NCBI GenBank assembly: GCA_032173965.1
Contig: JAVUNC010000006.1
Location: 41,511,870-41,575,869, forward strand
Source of the DNA: Sitta carolinensis
Lineage: Eukaryota > Chordata > Aves > Passeriformes > Sittidae
Direction of reading: 5' to 3'
Length of the DNA: 64,000 nucleotides
In this document: positions 24,601 to 38,700 of the stretch, piece after piece
Layout: every line of letters starts with the position of its first letter
How positions within the stretch are numbered: the first letter of the stretch is position 1
Notes under the pieces: model-generated
Database searches by the model: none
What the model was told of the DNA's origin: nothing
What the model saw: only the letters and a program-made list of their open reading frames with translations
Position numbers and translations under genes: made by a program

Positions 24601-27600
24601 ATAAAAAAAGAGATGCAGGAGACTGTTACAGAAGCCTGCCTCATCTTTTACTTTCTCATAGGCTGCTAACACTCAACTTGCCAAAAGTTTTGCCTGAAAC
24701 TTGTGTTAATTGGATAGTATTTTTAGAAATAAAATACCAGTCTTAAAGTTGCAATGTTGTTATTTTAAGGCATATAGCTCTGTGAAGGAATATTCACCTT
24801 TGATATCATCAAAGTGAGCTATGTATTGATTAATGAATCAAATTCTGCTGAATAGTGAGTGACACCAGTACGTGACATCCTAATGGATAAAATTATCATC
24901 AGACATCTTTAACTTCACAGGCCTATCTAAGTTTCCCAGTTTGTCCTAATTTTTGTCTATTCTGCTAAGATTGTGGGGCTGGAAAGTTACTAAAATACAC
25001 ATTCCACTTTGTTTCAGGTCTGTTTAATTAAAAGTCATTGTAAAGCAATGCTGTTTCTGCAGCTATGCAGACATCCAGTGATTAGACCCAGGCTCTACTC
25101 TGCCAGGGTACAAATTTCCTGCTCAGCATGTTTCAGCAGTCGTAAATCACACAAGCTTCTCTGTGGACTTCAAGTTTTCCGTTCTTTCCATATGTGGCCA
25201 TTCCAAGAAAACAAGGTGGAGGTAGCTTCAGCATTACTTGCTATCCTGCCTCAAGAATGAAAAGATGTTTTCATCATCTCTAAATTTTTAATTAAACTCT
25301 ATACATTCCTTGCACTTGTGTTGTATTAGTCCTGCAGTCTTGTTATTTGTGGATCTCTACTCAGCTAGAATGGTTGATAAGCTCTCAGTGTCAGAATTTT
25401 AAGATGCACACAAATGGGCTGGTGAGAGAGAAAGGTATGTGCTCCTGTAACAGCTGATAATGCGAAGAGTTGTTCTTCAAAAAGTTATGAATAAAGTAAA
25501 AGGGAGATGGGTTTTGCAACAACAACCATTGACCTTCTTTCTCCTTCTGGAAGTTTAATGAAGTTGGTTATGAATCAGCTGAACACTGTAGTAGTGGCTT
25601 CTTGCTTCACTGTAACTTTTGTTCAATGCATATTTCTTGTATGTTCCATCCCTAATTTTAGCATTGATTTTGCTGTTATAATTTTATAGTCTGCATTAAT
25701 TTATTATCTTTTTCATAAGAAAGGCAGTAAATAATCCTTCTAAGTGCAACTTGAATTCACGTATACCTACAAACCCATTTCCTGTTGTACTTGTCTGAAA
25801 GGCATTCTCAAAAGAATTTAATCTTTACTATGGGTAAGTTCATTTTAAATGAATATTCAACAAACACTACAAACCAACGTGTCAGTACTTTTAAAGCATT
25901 TAAGACAGATGTAGGAAATGGTGCTTTTAACCTTTTAACTTTTTTAAAACATTTCGAATTTTACTTAACATTTTTAGGTCTTTGGTGAAGTCCTAGACCT
26001 ACTGGGCTTGTACATGGATGCAGAAAGATGTAATGGTTTTTAGAGACCAATAAATACACACCAAAAAGTTTCCCTTTATCTCTTTATAAACTGATAATAT
26101 TTAGAAGTGTACCCTGAGGTACACTTCTAAGGGGTAGGGAAAAAATAGTCCTGTGAAACATGTAGTGTAAGCTTTCATGGATCTGTCACTGGTTCATCAC
26201 TCATCTGACATATTTGGAATTCAGAAATCTTTACGCTACAGGAAAGTATCCAGTGCTGCTTGGGCAATATGAAACAGAATGTAGTCTGCAAGAGAAATTA
26301 GTCATGTGTATTTTCACAATTTAGATTCCTGTTACATGCAAGGAACATGACAAGTATGGCCTGAGAAGAGCCATCCTTTGCTTTAGAATATGGCTCCTTG
26401 CAGGCAAGAATGATGTGGGCACCCTCATGACAAAATTGGCCAAAAATCCTACAGAAACTTTAGAGAGAAGAAGCCATGATTGGCACTAAAGGAAGATACT
26501 GTGCTGGAAAGATTTGTTTAGAACAAAGAGAAATTTGAAGATACACTTTGACTACTGTGTTGATTGATCCTAATGATAGTTTTAATCAAGTTTTCTGTGT
26601 AGAACAGCTGAAAGGGCAATGATTATTGTTTCATTGTGGTATCATTCCATCAGTCTCCTTGTTCTTCCCTTAATGATGTAAAAACACAACTCCCACAGCA
26701 CTGTCAGGGCAGGGAGCTTAATGACACTGAGACTGCTTTAGGCATTCAAGTTGCCAGCTTTGGGTGGTAGCATGCATGATGGTTTGTGTTTTCTCGTCAG
26801 CCTCAAAATTTGACCAAGCTTTCCTGTTATTTGTCTTCATTTGTTCCTTGATAGTTGAAACTTTGGAAAAGATTTAACCTCAATTTTTATCAGCAGGTCT
26901 ATTAGTTTTATATTCGTATCAGGAATTTAGTTTCACATTCTAAATTTCTAGTCACTAAGATCTGAGAGGGAGCTGTCTTTAATCACACGCTGCTCTTACA
27001 GGCTATTAGTTTTACAGTAACAATAATCCTGGTCAAATTGATTCATTACAAAAATTATGGTCAATTTCAGGTTTGCTACTAAGTTAACTGCTGTCAGCAT
27101 GCCCTTATAACTCTTTTACCAATTTTTTAATTATAAATTATAATTATGAAACACATCATGCTTCACTGCTGACAAAGATTGACTATATTCTAATATCGTT
27201 GTATCAATATGAGGCCAGTTGGGGTTGTTAAGCACTGCATGATCATCCAAGTGATCCTTATGACTTGCTGATTAAATAAAAAGTTAAATATATTTTTAAA
27301 TGACCTGAAAAACTTAGCTCTTGCCAAGTCCCTGTAGGCAAAGATCAGAAATAAGAAAATTTTTCCCCCATTACAGTCTAAATGCATTCCACAATTTTTC
27401 CCCCATATTTCTGTAAAACATTATGCCATCTGTAGAAAGATATAGAGCATGGAGTAGAAGACCATAACTTTCCCAGGACCTGAGATTACCAGCTTTGGTT
27501 TTGTCTTCTAGTCATACCTGATGAATTGATAGAGTATTTTCACAGAAGTGGCAGGAAAAAGGAAAATTCTCATTTTTCTCTGCATTAAATGCTAAAGGCA

Positions 27601-29147
27601 TTGTTCACCTTCTTTGATCACATCAATACCTCCTCGATACAAAGGTATTGTGAACTCCAGAACTGGCAGTGCTTAATGGTCTCCTGTTCTCTGCCCATAG
27701 CATACAACAATTAACTCTTCTGAGCAAAGAAAAGCTTTAGTTCAAGTATGTTTTGTGGTTTGAATATAGAGAATTTGTTCAACAGGAGGCTTGACTGCCT
27801 GATCCCTGTGAAGTGTAATCTCTATGAATCTAGGAAAACATCTTGCTTTGTCATCTCTAACAGCATCAACTCTCCCTTCCTATGCTGAGCTCCCACCATA
27901 CTAGAGATGAAAAGGGAGGAGGAAATGGGTGAGCTTCTTCCACCTTCCACGGTAACAGATGATCCAGACAGAGGAAAGTGAGCAGCCATTCATTACAGCC
28001 TCTGTTTGGACTCTTATCTTAATTATTTGAGTAATGACTGTACTAACATCCAGTGAGCCTGAGAAAAAACATTGTCCTGTTATCCTGCATAGAGACACAA
28101 CAGAACAGAATTCTCAGCCACAAAAATTTACAATCCAAAATGACAGAAAGCAGAGGGGGAAAGAGCATTATAAATTCTTCAAGAAGCTGGAGAAATGAGT
28201 GAATGAGCACTGGATTTTTAAAGATATTTTGATGTTTATACATTGAAATATTGGTGAGCTAAATATACACAGGAATAAAAGACTCAGACACATAATTTCT
28301 GTAATTACTGTAAATTAATTTCAGTTATACTCAAAATATTACTGGCAATTTTATAAAGCTTTTAGATTAAAATAGTTTAAGCCAAAGGATTGTATTAATA
28401 AAACTTAATGGTTCTGTGCACTAGTTCTTAATTGGGTGACCTACAGGAAGGACATTTATGTGTAGCCCATTCATATGAGCTTTATAAATGCAAGGCAGTA
28501 GAACCGTAAAAACTTGATGAGGCATTCCTTTGTCTCAATTTTGCTAGGCAGAAAAAGGATTCTCAACAATAAGTCACAACAATGGCTCGCTGGCCAACAT
28601 ACTTAGAGAGAAAAGGGTTGTTCTGAGTGCTTGTTAAGGGAGATTAATTCAGGCTAAATGAAATAAGAAAGATTGCAGCTTTCCAAAGCAGTTACGACTA
28701 AACCTGACTAGTACCAGATGTCACCAGTTAAAGAAAGCATAGAGTGAGTGTGCTCAGCTTCGTGAGATATAGTGAAGACATTTAATAATAAAACTCACCT
28801 ATCCATAAATTTTAGGCTTCTTCACAGTTAGGAACCAACTGAGCAGGGTTTTGGTTGTCTGAATTTAATGACTTGACAAAGGAAAGGGTTCAAAAGCTGA
28901 AACAAAATATAGAAGCAGAAAATATACTAGCAAGACCAGACTTATGAATTGAGTTCCTGCAGTTGTTCTGTAACTATGTAGGAGAATCAAAAATCTGTAG
29001 GTGTTATACAAATAGTTATTAAAATTCTCCAGATACATGGAACCTTTTCCAAGCAAAAGTACAGAACTGTCCCATCTCTCCAGTCTATTGCCCAGCCTAG
29101 TGTCAAGGCTGGCAGGCTTCCACAACTCAGCAGTTCCCCTACCTAGA
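21664..29147. other. Gene desert segment, mostly unique AT-rich DNA
   Basis: No gene, exon series, RNA gene or mobile element could be supported over these 7.5 kb. A perfect 13-bp-arm inverted repeat at 26101-26130 and a near-palindromic AT stretch (about 27128-27146, TAATTATAA / TTATAATTA) are the only structures noted. Confidence 0.45.
26101..26130. repeat. Perfect inverted repeat, 13-bp arms, 4-base loop
   Basis: TTAGAAGTGTACC (26101-26113), CTGA loop, GGTACACTTCTAA (26118-26130). The arms are exact reverse complements. It is too short for a canonical microRNA precursor and not placed at the 3' end of any gene seen here. It could be cruciform-forming DNA or a paired-site binding element. 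Confidence 0.9.
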
Positions 29148-29842
29148 TGTCTTAGTTTGAAAGACAGGTGTCTGCTAAGGAAGGCAGGAGCCTCCCTTGG
29201 AATGGAGAATGTAAAGCCCCTCCCTCTGAATTATTATAATTTTGAAATTAAGGGGCCCTCAGGCAGAGATATGGGAATAGGAATAACAGCTCTTTATTAG
29301 AAGAATTAAAATAAAAACGTAGTAATACAAAAACCAAACCCACTGACAGAGTCAGAATACAACCTGACATCCTGTGGGTCAGGGTGCTGCTAGTAGTCCC
29401 ATTAAACGGTGGCTGCAGTCCTCCTGGAGTGGCAGGTGTGGTTCTGTTGAAGCAAAGATTCTGTAGAAAGGTGTAGATTTCCTCTGAAGGTCCAGTGGAG
29501 CCTGGTCTTCCTCTGAGAATCCATTGGAAAAGGTTCCCTTGGTGCTCCAAATCTCTGATTTTCATCCAGGTAGGAACGCTTGGCTCCTCCCCCTGGATGG
29601 AGCATCTCTCAATGGGATGATGTAAGTTTATCAGTCATGAAATGAGACTCAATGGCTCCTTAGCAGAAGACATCTCCCTGGATGAGGATAGATCATGGAA
29701 GAGATAAAGAAAACTTCTCCAGCTGTTTTTTAACAGCTGCCCCATTAACAGAGGACCACACATCCCTACCCCCTGCCTCAGTTTCAACAGATGGGGATAG
29801 AATACATGGTTTTGGTCACCTCTTGCTCTGCAACCCAAGACA
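29148..29842 (-). mobile_element. Solo LTR, ERVL-type, minus orientation, with near-identical 5-bp flanks
   Basis: On the minus strand the element begins TGTCTTGGGTTGCAGAGCAA and ends CTAAGACA, giving TGTCTT...AAGACA termini. Flanks are CTAGA (29143-29147) and CTAGG (29843-29847), a 5-bp target duplication with one change, the size typical of ERVL-class (ERV3) integrations. An AATAAA on the minus strand lies at 29293-29298, about 145 bases from the LTR end, as expected for the R region. The start resembles a common passerine LTR family. The ORFs of 67-105 residues inside have no retroviral domains. There is no internal region, so it arose by LTR-LTR recombination. Confidence 0.85.
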
Positions 29843-29847
29843 CTAGG

Positions 29848-32187
29848 CAAGAGATCTCCAGGTAAGGACACAAATATCATCTCTATATTGTGAGAGAAAA
29901 ATCTAGTATGTGCTGTAAGACTGAGGTTCTTCAGAGAGGCCAAGCTGCTCTAAAACACGGCCATATAGACCAAAATTATTGCACAAGAAATGGAATTACA
30001 TCTAGGCTCTGTCTTGAGCCTAGACTCATATGAACCATCATCTTCTAATAAGATACCCTGTGTAGGTTACCTGCTGTTATGGATAGGGCAAGTTCCATCT
30101 CAGATTGTTCACTCAGTTTTAAGATGTTTGGAAGGAAATGGTTAATCACTGCTGTAATCTCAGTGCATTTCATCACAATCTAGAGAAAAGAATCTGTGAT
30201 GGGGGGAGTTTGCTTTATTTCTGAGGACACAAAGCATTCTCTCCTCTGCATATTAATGTGGTTCAACTCCTGAGGTAGATGGGTGTTCAAGACAAATGGG
30301 AGCTGGTATCCCAATGCATTTCCTTATCCATCTTATATAGACTCTTGGCTTCTTTACTTGCTGCAGTTTGTGTTTTTAGCATACCTTTGCATTTTTATGC
30401 AGCAACAACCATGCTAAACAAAGATTTATTCATATAAACTGTATCTGAAGACACCTTATGACAAAAACCTGAAGAAACAGATATAATAAACGGCTCCTGC
30501 TATTTAAGACTTTGCTGTCACAACCATTTTAGCATGTAATTTATTTTAATAAGTCCACTGTTTTTATTATGATTGTAAGTGTTAACAAATTTAATCACAT
30601 ATATAATAATTTCAGGACTGAGGCTGAAATCTAGAAATGACACAATGATAGATCAGTATCTATCATTTCTTGCAGAAAACGGGTATGGTACTTGTAAGGT
30701 GTTCAAGGTGTATATTCTGCCAAAAAAAAATCTTGAGGTACAGTTATCCTTTTGAGGCATCCAGTTGCTAATGTTTTTATTAAATAAAAGAGCTACTGGA
30801 TGGCATAAATGTATCAGACATGTCAGCACTAAGATTTATTGTGAATTCAGCTAAAACACATGAAAATGCTTCTTTTTCATCTCTGCTTCTTTATTATTAG
30901 ACATAATTTTAAAACATTTCTTAGCATAATATCTGGCAGAATTCATAATGAAAAAAGCTAATTATACATGTACCAATGCCAACATGGGGTTTTCTTTGAT
31001 AGGAAAGTAATGAAAAAACTGTCATAACAGCATATAGAGGAGGATTTTGCTGATCATGTTCTATGATGGGGAAATCTGAATTGATATATTTCAGTCTGAA
31101 AGGGGAGAATTATAAACTTGGGAAATGGAAAGAAGTGACTGATACGTTGTGCCCCTGCCCCCTTCATCTTTCAGTCTAGAGCTGAAAAGTCTGAAAAAAT
31201 TATCAGCTGCAGCTTTCATGCAAGCAGGCAGAAAATAGATATTCTCAGAGTCAACCAAATATTAAGGGTTTAGAGATAAGGACCAGTGTGCTGAATTAAA
31301 ACCAGGCTTCAATGGGTAGCCAATGGACAATTTAGAGATTAGTATAATGTTTTTCATCTATCTTTTCTGGCAGACTACTGCATTTTGAATCAGCTTGCAG
31401 GAATCCTGCAAGCTTGGTCCTAGCAGGCATCTCTACCTCCTGTGACAAAGATGTCACCATCAGTCCATGTATGTAAATTTGCATCTTAAGAAGAAAGCTG
31501 CAGCCTTTTAGCCTATCCAGATAGTAATAGGCTTTTCTGCTACAGTTGCTATTGGAATACAAGAGCAAAAATGGACTAAATCACCTGGAAAGTAGACCAC
31601 TGAAGAAACATAAAATGTTCTGAGGCTTGAAATATCACCCAATGACATAAAATCCTATAAATACGCTATTATTTCATTATCTTAATGATGGATTCTTTTC
31701 TCAAATACCAAGAAGTAGTGTGAACAATGGCAGCAACAGCTTACTCTAAAGGTGGCCTTCGTTGTATTTGTCAGAAAAGTGCAAATAATAGTAATAAGAT
31801 TCTATAAGAGGACAACCAAATGAAATGAGATAAGAAAGGTTTTGGTTTCTTTTCTGGGAGAAGGAACTGTATAGATAGACATATAGATAGATATATTCTA
31901 CTTCTTACCTAATTAGCTACCACAGCCCAATATTGCCAAAATTAGACATTGCCATTACTAAGAAAGTGGTACAGATTTACTACACTGCAAGCATGCAAAT
32001 TCTAATCACAATCCTCAAGGGGAATCCTCTCTCTGATGTTCCAGATGAATCTCATTAATCTACAACTACCTACTGCACATTATCCATTTATGCAGTGTAC
32101 CTGAGAGAGGAGGCTGTCTAATGATTTAGTTACTACTCTCCCAGACTCAACTGAGTAACCTGACTCCTCTGGGGATTTTCTGTGTTC
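29848..32187. other. Gene desert segment, nothing recognised
   Basis: Unique AT-rich sequence with a short TAGA-type run at about 31869-31895. No gene or mobile element is recognised. Confidence 0.45.
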
Positions 32188-32193
32188 CATTGC

Positions 32194-32787
32194 TGATGCG
32201 GTGTCAGAGTGATTTCTGCCCCGGCCAGCCCTGGCACCGCTGCAGCGAGGGCGCGGCTCAGCAGCGTGACATACCTGGTCGAACCTGTAGGTCTTGGCTT
32301 GTCTGCGGGCAGCGAGCGGCGATGGCAGGACAGAAAGAGGGAGGCTCCGCTTGGGCTTAAACCATTGGCTTTATTTGTCCCGCAGCGGGGACACCTCAGT
32401 CACGGGTGGCAGCTCAGGCAAAGCCCCGCGCACACCTGAGCACAGCAGCTGATAAAGGGGGGAGGAACTCGGGGTAGGGTCTGACTTGGGACCCATTAGG
32501 GATAAGCGGGGGACGGCTCTCTAACTTAGTGACATGTAGGGGAACAAACCCGAATACGGTGGGGGGAAAAAGTGGGAATTCCATCCAATTACTCTGTGAT
32601 CCTGTCAGAACTTTCCAGGCTGAAGGTGAGGTCTCAGTGACAGACAGGGTCTGGGGGCTACATAACTCCAGATTGACAGACAACAGGAACCGGGGTGATG
32701 AACCAAATAGGGAAAGAACATAGGGGTACATAGAACGAACCATCTAACAATATAATATTTCCAAAAACTTAAAAACACACTGCCACA
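32194..32787 (-). mobile_element. Solo LTR, ERVK-type, with perfect 6-bp target duplication
   Basis: A 594-bp element with TG...CA ends: on the minus strand it begins TGTGGCAGTGTG and ends GGTGTCAGAG-complement to TCA. It is flanked on both sides by the same 6-mer CATTGC (32188-32193 and 32788-32793). A 6-bp duplication is typical of ERVK (class II) proviruses. The minus-strand AATAAA (32370-32375) lies about 175 bases from the 3' end and is followed by a GC-rich R/U5 (about 32215-32340), which explains the isolated CpG-rich patch here. No gag, pol or env remains. The intact duplication and sharp ends suggest it is relatively young compared with the other LTRs. Confidence 0.88.
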
Positions 32788-32793
32788 CATTGC

Positions 32794-35700
32794 AGGTCTG
32801 GTCTTAGACTGTTCCCCAAGTAACACGGGCTTAGTTTCTCAGAATGACACAGGGAGATGCTTGACACCAGTAGAGCTGCTGTCATGGTATTTAGTGGAAT
32901 TCAGAATAGGTGCTCAGGTGCCTTCAACAACAGAGAATGAAACATATGCAATCAAAGAAGAGGATTTCCAGAAGCCAGGGATATGAGGCATTGTTGGCCA
33001 GGGATGCTCAAGAGTAATATCAGCAAGTTTTGTCTCTGGAATGAAGGTACACATTGACTCCAAGCCTGTGAGATATGCCTGTTGCTGCTCAAGCACCACC
33101 TACTAAATATATTTCTTGGAAGGAGATAAGTGCCTTTTTAAAAAAATTTGGATCCTCCCCAGAACATCCTGCTTCACAGGAATTTAAGTGTGTCACAGGA
33201 AAGCAGGAGACCCATTTTCAAACCTTCCAGACTTTATGTTAAAGTACAGACTTTTATTCTGACACCAGAGTATCTCTTGCTGAAGCCATTCCACTTTGTA
33301 TAAATAATTAACTACTCATTAACATCTGAGTAATTAGCAGTTATTGTGCCAGCATGGAGGAAAACAGTGCAGTGAGAGGGTCAGTGTTGTTGGGGTTTGC
33401 TTTTAATTTAAGGAAATTCTGCTTCACAAATAATTTTTACCTCCTTTAAACATTGCTGAAATGCAAGCTGATTCCAGGGAGTTTCCGAACTTACTTGCTC
33501 CTGCCTTGTCACAGCAAGTCTGAGAGTCCTACTTTCTCTGTAGAGAACCAGATCTGTGGCTGCTCCCAGGAGTGGGGAACATCATAAAGAATCTGACGTA
33601 TCTTCCTGACTGGCAGCATCCAAAAATCAGTATAGCTATTTCTGTTCTCTTAGGGAAATACTCCAGCTAATCAAAGAAATTATTTTTAAAAGACAGCACT
33701 TACAGAAATTTATGTCTGTGGCATTTTTTTAAAGACTGTTGCATTTGGTTCCCAGATAAGCTATAGTTTTGCTAATATCAGGGTTTCCTGGAAATGGAAA
33801 TTGGGAATTCAAAACAGCTGTGCAGGATGGAGTTTTCCCACCTTTACACCACCAGTGAGTGTTTTTCCAGCAATGAAGTGGCCAACACATGAGTGTTACA
33901 ACTCACACAAGGGAAGGTATTTTGTGCTATGACCTGAGTTCATGGAGTCAACCAAACTGTTTTCAACTGCTGTCATTGTCTCTCAAAGTAACAATTTTGT
34001 CAGTATTTAGAGAAAAGAAAAAAGTTGAATAGAAAATAAGAAAGAAAACCTGGAGCTAAGTTTGTGAGCAAAATTTGTCCTTTTCAATCACAGTCATAGC
34101 AGTATCACACTTTGAAGCCTTTAAACATTAACCAAGAATAAAGAACATTTCCTGCTGTTTGGAGCACTCATGTTACCTGATAAAGGTCTCTTAGCAGTTG
34201 AGAGGATTATCCTGATTCTCTTTTTCTTCTGCCTCTCTCTTGTCATACACAGTATTATCGCTTGCAGGCTTCAAGTCTCCATGCAGTGAGTGGATTGCCT
34301 TTCCCTTGAGTATTGGGCATTCTTGAAGCACTTACACTCAGCTTTTTATCCTTTTCTGTGTATTATGGAGAGATCACACAGCAATTCAGGAAAGCAAAAA
34401 AAAAAAATTGTCCTGTCTTGAATCGTCAAGGAGCAGCAAGGACAGGATCCTAAGGAAGAGTGAGCCAGGAGTTGAGGGTGGTCCCAGCCCAGACAGTGCT
34501 GACCAGGACCCAGTCCTGCAGCACCTGAGCACAGCAAGGCAGCCACAGGTGCTGGAAACAGGATGCATCCACAGCCCCATCCAGAGGGTTCCACCAGAAG
34601 CAGCAGGAGACAGGGCTGCAGAAAAGACTGGACTTGTGACTGCAATACAGGTCCAGAGGGCTCAAGCGTGAAATGGGACAGGGAACAGACATCCCTACAG
34701 CGTAGCTTGCGTAGGGACAGGGGCTCAGCCTGAGTTAAAAGGGGTTTTCAAGACCCATGGGTAGAAGATGTGGGTGGGAGTCCCAGGAGAGTCTGAGCAC
34801 CATCATTAGGGTTGCCAGTGCTCTCAAGGCTCTGACAACTTTTCATATGTAGACCTATGTGGAATTTCATGCAGGGAAAAGACTTTCCTGAAATGCATAA
34901 TTCCCAGAATGTGTGTGGCAGTTAATTGGATACACAGAGAGTTCTGTGTGTTTTGGTGGTTATCATGAGGAAATTCTAAAACTGGTGCATATTAATTGCA
35001 TTTAATTTCCAGCCAATATTTATTAGTAGTTAATACCAATCAAAAAAGGGACTCCCTGATTTCTTAGGAATATGAAAGAAAGGTATATCTGCAAAACAAG
35101 ATTAAATTTGGTGTTTAGTTTCAGATTTCCTGCTGAGCAGTTTGATAGAAGGTTAAAATTGGTTATTCAAAACACCTTGACTGCAATCAGTCCAACCACA
35201 CATAGTCCATTTGCCAGCATTCCTTGGAATTGAATGTACAAATTCTCATGTTGGCAGCTGAAGGCTACAGAAAGGGCAACAGTCCAGGACTTTAAACCTC
35301 ATCCTGGAAGAGCCTGTATCTTTCTATTTTGGCAACTAAGCCCTTTGTTATTATTGTTTTCTCTGTTGTTGTCATTAATGAGGAAATATATGTGTCAAAA
35401 GAGTATTTTCTGGACATTTCAACCCATGCCTTTTCTGTTGTTCCATTGAGCTAGTAAGTCACCTCTATTTGCAATATGATACCCCGGAGAATGCGGTCAC
35501 CAAACAAATATTTTATCTTTTGAGTTAACTCAGTTTCTCAACTTGACAAATTCAGAGGCTATACACTACTGCTTTGCTAGCCAAACCTATATTTGTCACA
35601 AGGTTGAAGTTTAAAAAACAGACAGAAAGGTCTTGGCCTGAGGAGGATCCATTCTCTATATTTAACGTAAGTGTAGAATAGATATCATCCTTGCTCTACA

Positions 35701-38700
35701 CAAATATCAGTGATTTTGCAGGGCACTGGCTAACAAAAATACAGTTCATAAAATGCTAAATTAACATTCCAAGCCCTTTAAGAAACTCAGCTTGCATTAA
35801 ATTAAAACTTAATGCTTTGAGTTTTAGAGCCCACTATAAAGGAATCAAGAAACTTAGCAAGAGACGCAGCACAGATTGTATCCCAGACTCCCACGCTGAA
35901 TCCTTTTCTCTAAAGGAGTCTGCAGATCAAATGCCCCCAAAATCACATATCAGCAGGCACAAATTATTGCAGAAATAATTTGGATCCTTGAGCAGTGATT
36001 AGGTATGATTTATCATGTGAGATTTTTGTCTAGATAAATTAAATTAAACTAACAAATATTAAATGCAAGAATGTGCATTTTATAAGCATTACTCAAAATT
36101 TCAGTTCCACATTAAGTGAGGAAGCTGAAACTCGTTTTGTGAAGTGATTGTGGTTTAGACACTGTACAAACAGGAAGCAGCCCAAGGTGGCCTCTGACAG
36201 GACACACATGTGCACAGAACATAGCCGTCTTCTCTCCACGTTCCCTCACTGCTTTGCAAGGAAAGGGATAATGCAGGGCTCCATGTGATGGAGGGCCAGT
36301 TGTCTCAGCTCCTCCACAGAGTTCAGGCAACAGCTGGCCCCAGTACAGGCTGTTTTTAGCCTCTACAAACTGGTCACCCCTGTTCCTGTGCCAGGAGTGA
36401 AGATAAATTCTCTCCCACCTCTCTAATCTACCCATGCTGTACATCCTTTGCCCATCATTCACACAGGCTTGGGACAGACTTAGCAGTGCAGAGCTTCTCA
36501 AGGTTCCATCTGTTTATAATGAAGAGGAAAGAGAGGAAATTCTCTGCAACTTGTTCAAAGACTTGCAAAGATTTCATGGACACAACAGCAGAACTAACAA
36601 GAATTTTATGAGGATATTTGTCACTTATTGCTGCATGTTCCCAGATATAACCTGAGAACTTAGCTGCTCCTGAGGTCAAAGAAAAGCAAAGAGCAGTGGT
36701 GCCATTCTTATATTATCCATGTTTCTGAGCCAATCTTAATGGCTTGTGGAGTGTGTTTTCTTCCATGGTTCTGTTTCACCACCCACTCAAGAAACCTGTA
36801 CCCAAGGCTTCTGTTTACTACAGAAGCTTCTAAAAAGAAAGGCAGAAGTGGAAAATCCACATGAACTGGCATAGTGGAACAGAGTGGTAGATGTACACTC
36901 TTAATCTTTTCTCTTTCTTGTTTTTCTATTTTGGCATTTTGGCTGATCAAATGGAGTCTGCTACTCCAACATAAAACAAGGGCTTTCTTTTTAGGCCATG
37001 TGTTCAATGGCATTGTTTTAGAACTTTAAAGCACAAATAATTTGTTGGGGTTTGAGTTCAAAGAAACACTTAGGCAATCTCAGTCTCAAGAAAATCATAG
37101 TTTTAGTGTTGCTGTTTGAGTTAGCTAACAATTCAACATTATGAAAATCCATCAAGAGGCCCTTCAAAGCAAGGAAAAGCACAAGCTACTCCAGAGCATC
37201 CCAAAAGTAATTTTCTTGGTATTCTGAAGCCCTTGAAAATGGGACTGTTATCTCATCTGTGCCTACATATTGTCATGAATAGGGGTCTGAAATACTCTAA
37301 ACTCTTCACAGTCAAGTCTGATTCTTCTTGTAAGGTAAGACAAGCTAGAGTTGTTCTTTCCTTTTTTTCCTACTCCCGATAAATATGAAATGCTCTGAGA
37401 GAACTCACAGTCTCTAGTCAGTAGGATCTTTCACCAAAGTTTTTCAGAAAATTGGAGTAGTTTCCGCCTTATTTATAGTACAGATAAAGCTATTCATCCC
37501 AAAAGAAAAGTCAGGGTATTTAAAACAAGTGTATCTTGAAAAACCACTTGTCCTTGCTGAGCCTTTGCTAGCAGCTCAAGTGTATCAGACACTGAATTGC
37601 AAGCTCTCATGGGTGTGGGACACTGTGAGATCTTGGATTCTAGTTTGTTGCCAAATGTATAAGTACAAAATAACAGGGAAAATTGTCAAGACCTTTCTCT
37701 CTTATTTTCTAAAATATTTTCTCAGCAAATTCAAAAGACTGCTGCTTCTTTCAAGATCTATACTTCATTAGTGTCTTGTTGCCTCAAACTTATAGCACTG
37801 ACATGATATATATTTAGGATAATATATATTGTCCAAAGAAAGAAGTTGTTAACTAATCAAAACTGATAAGAGTATTTAAGCAAGGTGGGGTTTTTTTCAC
37901 CTACATTACTTCAAAGTGGGTTAATATTCTGTCCATCTCTGAAGAAAGAGATTGTGTCTGGTCTGTTTTTTTCTGCAGTTTGTTTTTTCTTTGTTACGAC
38001 GACTAGCTCTCAAAAGCAGCGTTATCAAGTGAAATAAGAATGAGAAAACTTGTTATACAACATTTAATTATGCTAGACCTTCTCTCTAATATCATTTTGA
38101 TAATGTGGGATTTAAAAAACTGCTGACATCAGTAATGAAAGAGAAAGAACAAAAGAGGGCAACTCTCTTAGAAGTACTTCCTCAGAAGTTTGGAGCAGCA
38201 CAAAATCCACAGCAAGCCAGAAAAGATAAAAGAGCAGTGTGTGTGTGTGCGTGCATGCATACATGCACACTTCTGAGGAAATTCCTTGGTTTTCAACTAT
38301 TTTCTTTCTTCACCTGTCAGAATTCTTTATCACTGATGAAAAACAGCCACATAACATTCTGTACCCACAATGGCCACAGGCATTATGGCCTTTTTTTCTC
38401 TCATACTGACGTGCCATGCATTAATTGATGATTTTCAAAGGCTGAGAAAAGCTCATCAGTGATCCAGGAAGATCGCTGTAAATGCAAAGGAGTTCTGTAA
38501 ATGCAGAGTCTATAAACTAAGCATTTCCTTAGTTTCTTGGTTCCATTTATCTATTTGCTCCATTTTATAGCATTGGTGAGATCCACTTGACAGCATGAAG
38601 CAACATTTTTCAAACACTAACGGTCAGCTTTGTCTTTAAATGAAGACCATTTCATAATGTTACAGGCAGGCTGGAAACATGCTTGGGCTAAAACAGCCTC

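Noticed and set aside
38178..38280. 12-bp inverted arms around a GT/GCATGC-rich loop, considered as a microRNA hairpin
   Set aside because: The arms are too short and the loop is 79 bases of simple sequence, so a pre-miRNA fold is not supported.
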